Source: HXMU1420-2 sp034670145
Lineage (GTDB): Bacteria > Pseudomonadota > Alphaproteobacteria > Rhodobacterales > Rhodobacteraceae
DNA length: 64,000 bases
NCBI GenBank assembly: GCA_034670145.1
Contig: JAXMOA010000002.1
Location: forward strand, 124,001-188,000
Reading direction: 5' to 3'
The notes below the pieces were generated by a model. That model saw nothing but the letters and a program-made list of their open reading frames with translations, searched no databases and had not been told where the DNA came from. Positions within the stretch are counted from its first letter, which is position 1, and each line of letters starts with the position of its first letter. Position numbers and translations under genes: made by a program. This document shows, piece after piece, positions 61,514 through 64,000 of this stretch.

Positions 61514-62767
61514 TCATGCTACATACCGCGCCGGATCATAGGCGCGCATGTCCTGGTTCGGGGTCTTGCCCGATATCATCTGGGCCAGCAGGCGGCCCGT
61601 TTTTGGTCCGCCCGTCAGGCCGACATGGTGATGGCCAAAGCCCAGATACGCACCGCGCAACCCGGGCACCTGGCCAATCACCGGAATAGAATCTGCAGGG
61701 GCAGGGCGGTGGCCCATCCATTCTTCTTCGCGCCCCCATCGTATCCCCGGCAGGGCCGCCTGCACACTCTTTTTCAACAAAGCGATGGGCGCGCTGGATG
61801 CAGGCGCGTCCAGGCCGCCAAATTCGACCACGCCGGCCAGCCGCAACCGGCCCTCCATCGGGGTTGCCACAAACTTGCCAGAGGCCACCATCACCGGCGC
61901 CTTGGGCATGATGGACGGGTCCCACAATTCCAGGTGGTAGCCGCGTTCACTCTCCAGAGGGACATGCACCCCCAGTTTGCGGGCCAGCGGGGAGGACCAG
62001 GCGCCTGTTGCCACCAGCACCGCGTCACAGGCGATCGTTTCGCCACCGGCACGCACGCCTGTTACCGCTCCGTCTTTGCGTATGATATCATCGACCTCGG
62101 CCCGGATCATGCGCCCGCCTTCGGCTGTTACGCAATCGGCCAGTGCGGTCACATAGGCCCCCGGATCCGAGATCCGACCATGGCCACCCAACCGGGCCGC
62201 GAACCCGAGGTGTGGGGCAAAGACCGGATCATATTGGGTAAATTCGGAGCCTTCCAGTTCGTCCCACTCAAAGCCATGTGCGGCCCGGATTGACCAGCCC
62301 AATGCGTCGCTTTCGTAGTGGGCGCGGTCATTGTAGATGAACAGATAGTCCGAGGGCACGATCCATCGTTCTGCCCCGGTGCCCCGCGCCAATGCCTGAT
62401 GATCCGCAAGGCTGTCACCGACCAGGCCGATCATCGCCGCCGCGGTTTTGCGCGCGTCGGCCTCATTCGCACGGGAAAGATACTTCACCAGCCAGGGCAT
62501 CAGACGCGGGAGATATCCCCATTTCAGAAACAAGGGCTGATCCGGACTGAGCAGCATGCCCGGCGCTTTCTTGATCAGGCCGGGCATTGTCACCGGTACG
62601 ATCGAACAAGACGCCAGCACCCCGCCGTTGCCGTAGCTGGCCCCGCCGGCAGGGCCGACCCGGTCGATCAAGGTGACGCTATGTCCTTCGCGCTGCAACC
62701 AAAGCGCGGTTGAGACGCCTACAATTCCGGCGCCGATAATCGCGACATGTTTGGTTTGCGCGCTCAT
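61514..62767 (-). CDS. DadA-like FAD-dependent amino acid oxidoreductase
   Basis: A 417-residue FAD oxidoreductase of the DAO family. The dinucleotide motif is GAGIVGVSTALWLQ (G12, G14, G17), with GGASYGNGGVLASCS in the DadA manner and the C-terminal GLTGGPKTGRL for FAD. The start at 62767 overlaps the enolase-superfamily gene's stop (ATGA), although the ribosome site is weak. Such enzymes oxidise D-amino acids or N-methyl amino acids to 2-oxo acids. The epimerase-like neighbour suggests D-amino acid or hydroxyproline-type breakdown. That link is inference. Confidence 0.88.
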   Translation of the reverse strand: MSAQTKHVAIIGAGIVGVSTALWLQREGHSVTLIDRVGPAGGASYGNGGVLASCSIVPVTMPGLIKKAPGMLLSPDQPLFLKWGYLPRLMPWLVKYLSRANEADARKTAAAMIGLVGDSLADHQALARGTGAERWIVPSDYLFIYNDRAHYESDALGWSIRAAHGFEWDELEGSEFTQYDPVFAPHLGFAARLGGHGRISDPGAYVTALADCVTAEGGRMIRAEVDDIIRKDGAVTGVRAGGETIACDAVLVATGAWSSPLARKLGVHVPLESERGYHLELWDPSIMPKAPVMVASGKFVATPMEGRLRLAGVVEFGGLDAPASSAPIALLKKSVQAALPGIRWGREEEWMGHRPAPADSIPVIGQVPGLRGAYLGFGHHHVGLTGGPKTGRLLAQMISGKTPNQDMRAYDPARYVA

Positions 62768-63897
62768 GTGCCACTGCTCTGGCTGATTGCCATATGGTTC
62801 AGTTTGGCCAGATCGGGCCGGTTGCCCAGACCAGGGCCTGTCGGCACCACAACCTGGCCGTCCTGTACTGCAAACGGTTCTTCCAGAATATCCTCGGCCA
62901 GATAGTAGCTGGCCTGGTAGAACTCGCAACCCAGGCTGATCTCTGGTGTTGCGGCGATCATATGCGTGCCCGCCAGATGCGCCAAGCCGGCCTCAAACAT
63001 GTCGCCGCCATAGGCGGTCAACCCATGGGTTGCCGCCATGCGTGCCACATCCTGTGCCCGGCTCAGCCCGCCTGATTTCATGATCTTGATGCTCACGCCA
63101 TCACAGATGTTTTCGCGTATTGCGCGCGCCATATCCTCGGGGCCAAACACGCTCTCATCCGCCAGGAGGGGGACATCAATCATGGCGCGCAGCCGGGCCA
63201 TCATCGCATATTGATCGGACCGGACCGGTTGTTCTATGAAATCCGGCGCGAACCCGGCCACTTCGCTGACCCGGGCAGGCGCCTCGTCCACGGCAAGCCC
63301 CTGGTTGAAGTCCACCCGCACGCCAAATTCCGCAAAATCAGATGCAATGCGCTCCAGCCGCATCATGTCAAACGCATGGTCCTTGAAGCCGGTCTTCAGC
63401 TTGATCAGGCCGACGCGGTCTTCGCGCAGCCGCTGCATCAGATCCACATCCGCTGCAAAATCAGGATTGGCAATGGAACAGCTGAGCGGGATCGTCGCGC
63501 GAAACTGACCTCCCAGCAGCGCCCAGACCGGAACCAGAGCGATGCGCCCGGTCAGATCCAGCAAAGCGGTCTCCAGGGCCGCCTTGGCCTCGGTACAATG
63601 GGCCACGGCCCGCGCCGCATCGCGCATGATTGCGACCCGCGACCCGACCGAACGCCCGATCACCAACGGGCGAATGTAACGATCCAGCGCGGCCAGGCTG
63701 GCCTCGGGGGTGCCGGTAAACACCGACCAGCACGAGGCCTCGCCCCAACCCTCGCTGCCATCTTCGGAGCGCAGGCGCAAAACGACAATTTCGCAACTGC
63801 CCTCAACCGATCCAATACCGTGATCGCGCCGCGATACGACCGGAAGGGCCAGATGCCATAGATCCATCGCGACAATTTTTTGGTTAAGGTCGGTCAT
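62764..63897 (-). CDS. Enolase-superfamily enzyme (mandelate racemase/muconate lactonising group)
   Basis: A 377-residue barrel enzyme of the MLE subgroup. Catalytic residues are K166-x-K168 (LIKLKTGF), metal ligands D196 (VDFNQG), E222 (FIEQPV) and D247 (LADES), and K271 (SIKIMKSGG). The K-x-K plus second Lys pattern belongs to muconate cycloisomerase, dipeptide epimerase, N-succinylamino acid racemase and the hydroxyproline betaine epimerase group. It is the first gene of the operon with the FAD oxidoreductase and TRAP transporter, so an epimerase of the imported compound is more likely than a cycloisomerase. Confidence 0.87.
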   Translation of the reverse strand: MTDLNQKIVAMDLWHLALPVVSRRDHGIGSVEGSCEIVVLRLRSEDGSEGWGEASCWSVFTGTPEASLAALDRYIRPLVIGRSVGSRVAIMRDAARAVAHCTEAKAALETALLDLTGRIALVPVWALLGGQFRATIPLSCSIANPDFAADVDLMQRLREDRVGLIKLKTGFKDHAFDMMRLERIASDFAEFGVRVDFNQGLAVDEAPARVSEVAGFAPDFIEQPVRSDQYAMMARLRAMIDVPLLADESVFGPEDMARAIRENICDGVSIKIMKSGGLSRAQDVARMAATHGLTAYGGDMFEAGLAHLAGTHMIAATPEISLGCEFYQASYYLAEDILEEPFAVQDGQVVVPTGPGLGNRPDLAKLNHMAISQSSGT

Positions 63898-64000
63898 TCA
63901 TGTCCCCAATTTCGCCAAAGGCTGCCATTGTGGGATCATCATTTCAAATACAAAAATATGGCACATCCATCATTTATTATGATATAGGGCCTTATGAGCC

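Noticed and set aside
63900..64000. Open frame on the plus strand from ATG 63900 to the end of the window
   Set aside because: Its ATG lies 2 bases from the divergent start of the enolase-superfamily gene, there is no ribosome site, and the AT-rich sequence is better read as that gene's promoter region.

Overview
The window looks like a chromosomal segment of a marine alphaproteobacterium of the Rhodobacteraceae (Roseobacter group). The evidence is high GC with strongly GC-biased third codon positions, tight operons with ATGA stop/start overlaps, roseobacter-type neighbours (a gap gene beside a 47-residue membrane peptide, a coiled-coil gene in front of zapA, a one-piece indolepyruvate ferredoxin oxidoreductase), and a gene-transfer-agent type endolysin/holin pair inside the cytochrome c maturation genes. 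No rRNA, tRNA, IS element, CRISPR array or prophage was recognised.

Layout. 1-16000 is catabolic. It begins with the tail of a polyamine ABC transporter followed by a cupin and a nitrilase-family amidase, then an intradiol dioxygenase. A minus-strand sugar-acid block follows (SDR, lactonase, KDGal kinase, KDPGal aldolase: a De Ley-Doudoroff-like set lacking a visible dehydratase), then a dipeptidase, a histidinol-dehydrogenase paralogue, an amidohydrolase, a D-lyxose-isomerase-like protein, and a run of C-N hydrolases (acetamidase, two M20 enzymes, MlrC). 16000-35000 is mostly housekeeping: mmsA with a divergent LysR gene, CBS protein, coaD, a DUF3604 protein, gap, DUF808 protein, transketolase, zapA, monothiol glutaredoxin, BolA, purL, an Omp85-type barrel and a large MscS channel. 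35000-47500 holds a LysR gene divergent from indolepyruvate oxidoreductase, an acyltransferase, murI, argC, ccmE, the GTA-type lysis pair, ccmF, ccmH and an enoyl-CoA hydratase.

47881-56972 is the most unusual part. Eight same-strand, closely packed genes encode a Ser/Thr protein kinase, an FHA-domain protein, a PP2C phosphatase, a P-loop GTPase, a 701-residue dynamin-like GTPase, a second small GTPase, a small protein with a roadblock/LC7-like predicted secondary structure, and an unrecognised protein. The kinase/FHA/phosphatase trio resembles the post-translational control module of type VI secretion, but no secretion gene is present. Here the module sits with three GTPases, so the inferred system is a phosphorylation-controlled membrane-associated GTPase machine.

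57066-63897 is a minus-strand operon: enolase-superfamily enzyme, DadA-like FAD oxidoreductase, TRAP transporter (P, Q, M), a BASS-like carrier and a MaoC-fold protein. It probably takes up and degrades an organic acid or amino acid. Several intrinsic terminators and palindromic operator candidates are listed individually.
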